Below the pieces are notes generated by a model, which worked only from the letters and a program-made list of their open reading frames with translations, was not told the origin of the DNA and did no database searches. Below are positions 5,536 through 6,997 of a DNA stretch of 6,997 bases, piece by piece. The stretch is from Desulfoprunum sp. Lineage in GTDB: Bacteria; Desulfobacterota; Desulfobulbia; Desulfobulbales; Desulfocapsaceae. The translations under genes and the position numbers were made by a program. The DNA lies in NCBI GenBank assembly GCA_030696435.1, contig JAUYSF010000114.1, forward strand, positions 1 to 6,997, written 5' to 3'. The stretch's first letter is position 1; every line of letters starts with the position of its first letter.

Positions 5536-6997
5536 TTACAGCAGTCCTATTTCCGCAAGCATGGCCCTGGCCGCCTGAACAAGCCCCGCAGTGCCGTCAG
5601 CTGTGCGTGATTCAACATAAAATCGGATCTTCGGTTCAGTCCCCGAGGGCCGGATCATCAGCCAGGAGCCATCTTCAAGTATCATCTTGCGGCCATCAAG
5701 GGTAATGACATCCCGGATGATTTTCAGTTCGCTGCCGACCTGAATGGCCTTTCCCGGACCGTACTTTTCAAGCCCTTGCAGGATATCCAACAGTTCTTGG
5801 CCCTTAATCTGAACAGTGACACCATCGCGATCCGGATAGTAGGCCCCGTAGGTCTTCTCGAGCCCCTCCAGATATTCGCCCAGATTCATATTGCTGGTCA
5901 TGACCATATCAAGGGCCAGGATCAGACCGATATAAGCATCCTTCTCAGGTGTGTGGCCAATTATGGAAATTCCGTCTGACTCCTCAAAGAAAACCAGAGC
6001 CTTGCCGATTACCGGTTTAAATTCCTTGAAACCGACCCGGGGCTCAAACAAGGCCTCGCCAAAGACCTCTGCCAGCCTGTTGGCCATGTTGGAGGTGGCG
6101 ACTGTCTTCGCTACCATTCCCTTCTTGCCACGATATTCATGGAGAAAATGATAGGCCATGGCGCCAAACTGATTCATACTTATCTCGGCTGTGCCATCGG
6201 TGAATCTGATTCTGTCGCCATCCGGATCAATGATTGCCCCCAGTTTCAAACGCTCTTTCCGCCCCTTGAGCACATCAACCACCCCTCGCATATTGGTCGA
6301 AGAAGGCTCAGGCGAGATGCCACCAAAGGTGACATCCGCGGTATCTCTCAGGGTCAGCAGGCGCTCACAGGCTCGGCCTGCAAAAATTTCGCGGATATGC
6401 AGGCGACTGGCCCCGTGCACCGAATCAACAGCCACCACAATATCCTCGCGCTCTATGAAGGTGTCGATAATTGCATCCAGATCGAGACCGTGGACTTGGT
6501 AGTTTCGGCGGACAAGATTTTTCCAGGTTGCCAGAGAATCAAATCTGCGCAGAGCGTCAGTCTCGGACAGTTGACCGGTGAATTTGTGGCCTGCCGGGAA
6601 TACCGAGGCATCGCCGGCCATAAGCCTTCTGGCGTTTTGGGTAATTCGCTCTGTAAGGGGAGCTGCTGCAGGACCAGCATCGGCAGCATTATATTTATAG
6701 CCACCATATTCCAAAGGATTGTGAGATGGAGTGAGATTGATGGAGAAGGCCGCACCACGTTCGAGTACGGCCGCAGACAAGACGCCTGTCGTCGACTCCC
6801 CGGCATAGTGCACAGTGAACCCTGATCGGATGAGGACCTGAACTGCCGCTGCGGCGAGGGTCTCGCCGGCAAAGCGATTATCGAAACCGACCACACATCC
6901 TCTTTGCCGGGCTTCGTCATAACTCATAACACCAAGCAGGGACGCAAGCGAACTATCGGTTTCAAGGGTGGCATAGAGTTCAACAATGGCGGCGGTG
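5536..6997 (-). CDS. Alpha-D-phosphohexomutase (phosphoglucomutase/phosphomannomutase family), partial, 5' end off window
   Basis: Interconverts hexose 1- and 6-phosphates (glucose and/or mannose) through a phosphoserine enzyme, feeding glycogen, nucleotide-sugar and envelope polysaccharide synthesis. The frame is open to the right edge (486 full codons). An internal ATG at 6927 is not the true start: the codons before it continue the family's N-terminal domain and the first active-site region is otherwise incomplete. Numbering from that ATG, the catalytic phosphoserine loop is TPSHNP (66-71, Ser68), the Mg-binding loop is DPDGDR (234-239), the sugar-binding loop is EESDG (315-319), and the phosphate-binding loop is RPSGTEPKIR (426-435). 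All four loops are intact. TPSHNP followed by GGYKYN and GPA resembles the glucose-specific Pgm type (E. coli Pgm also has TPSHNP) more than ManB/AlgC or GlmM, which usually have TASHNP. The overall length suits a protein of about 500-550 residues. Substrate is not certain. Confidence 0.9.
   Translation of the reverse strand, partial: TAAIVELYATLETDSSLASLLGVMSYDEARQRGCVVGFDNRFAGETLAAAAVQVLIRSGFTVHYAGESTTGVLSAAVLERGAAFSINLTPSHNPLEYGGYKYNAADAGPAAAPLTERITQNARRLMAGDASVFPAGHKFTGQLSETDALRRFDSLATWKNLVRRNYQVHGLDLDAIIDTFIEREDIVVAVDSVHGASRLHIREIFAGRACERLLTLRDTADVTFGGISPEPSSTNMRGVVDVLKGRKERLKLGAIIDPDGDRIRFTDGTAEISMNQFGAMAYHFLHEYRGKKGMVAKTVATSNMANRLAEVFGEALFEPRVGFKEFKPVIGKALVFFEESDGISIIGHTPEKDAYIGLILALDMVMTSNMNLGEYLEGLEKTYGAYYPDRDGVTVQIKGQELLDILQGLEKYGPGKAIQVGSELKIIRDVITLDGRKMILEDGSWLMIRPSGTEPKIRFYVESRTADGTAGLVQAARAMLAEIGLL

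Noticed and set aside
6139..6825. Plus-strand open frame of 228 codons opposite the phosphohexomutase
   Set aside because: It overlaps the conserved catalytic serine and Mg loops encoded on the minus strand; no support for a separate gene.
6925..6927. ATG at 6927 as the true start of the phosphohexomutase
   Set aside because: The frame stays open for 23 further codons to the window edge, and the phosphohexomutase N-terminal domain needs sequence before this point; the gene is truncated by the window.

Overview
The window carries five protein-coding genes, all on the minus strand. The two outer genes are cut by the window edges. Reading in the direction of transcription (right to left) the order is: a partial phosphohexomutase (phosphoglucomutase/phosphomannomutase family), nifU, nifS, thyX, a terminator-like hairpin, then a PilB-type pilus/secretion ATPase that runs off the left edge. 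No RNA genes, insertion sequences, CRISPR arrays or prophage signs were seen, and no gene-free stretch exceeds about 230 bases.

The organism is probably a Gram-negative anaerobe or microaerophile. A sulfate-reducing or related Desulfobacterota (formerly Deltaproteobacteria) is my best guess. The clues are a NifU/NifS pair with no nitrogenase genes beside it (typical of lineages using NIF machinery for general Fe-S assembly), a flavin-dependent thymidylate synthase of a long clade, and a PilB-family ATPase with added sensory domains. This is inference from gene content, not a placement by comparison.

The central block (2449-5403) looks like one operon. nifU and nifS overlap by one base, and thyX starts 4 bases after the nifS stop with its ribosome-binding site at the end of nifS. 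A perfect TATAAT box sits just upstream of nifU, and a hairpin followed by a T-run (minus strand) lies just past thyX. NifS takes sulfur from cysteine and NifU builds Fe-S clusters with it. ThyX makes dTMP from dUMP using a flavin and has no obvious need for Fe-S, so its place in this operon is the odd part.

The left gene (1-2217) is the most notable. It has a PilB/GspE ATPase core with all expected motifs. At the N-terminus it carries a two-motif MshEN-like region (the c-di-GMP-binding fold of some ATPases of this family), somewhat degenerate. At the C-terminus it carries a fused cyclic-nucleotide-binding domain with an intact phosphate-binding cassette. The architecture suggests a pilus or secretion motor with two possible second-messenger inputs.

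The right gene (5536-6997) is a sugar-phosphate mutase with all four active-site loops. It is separated from nifU by 132 bases that hold the nifU promoter and small inverted repeats, so it is probably a separate transcription unit.
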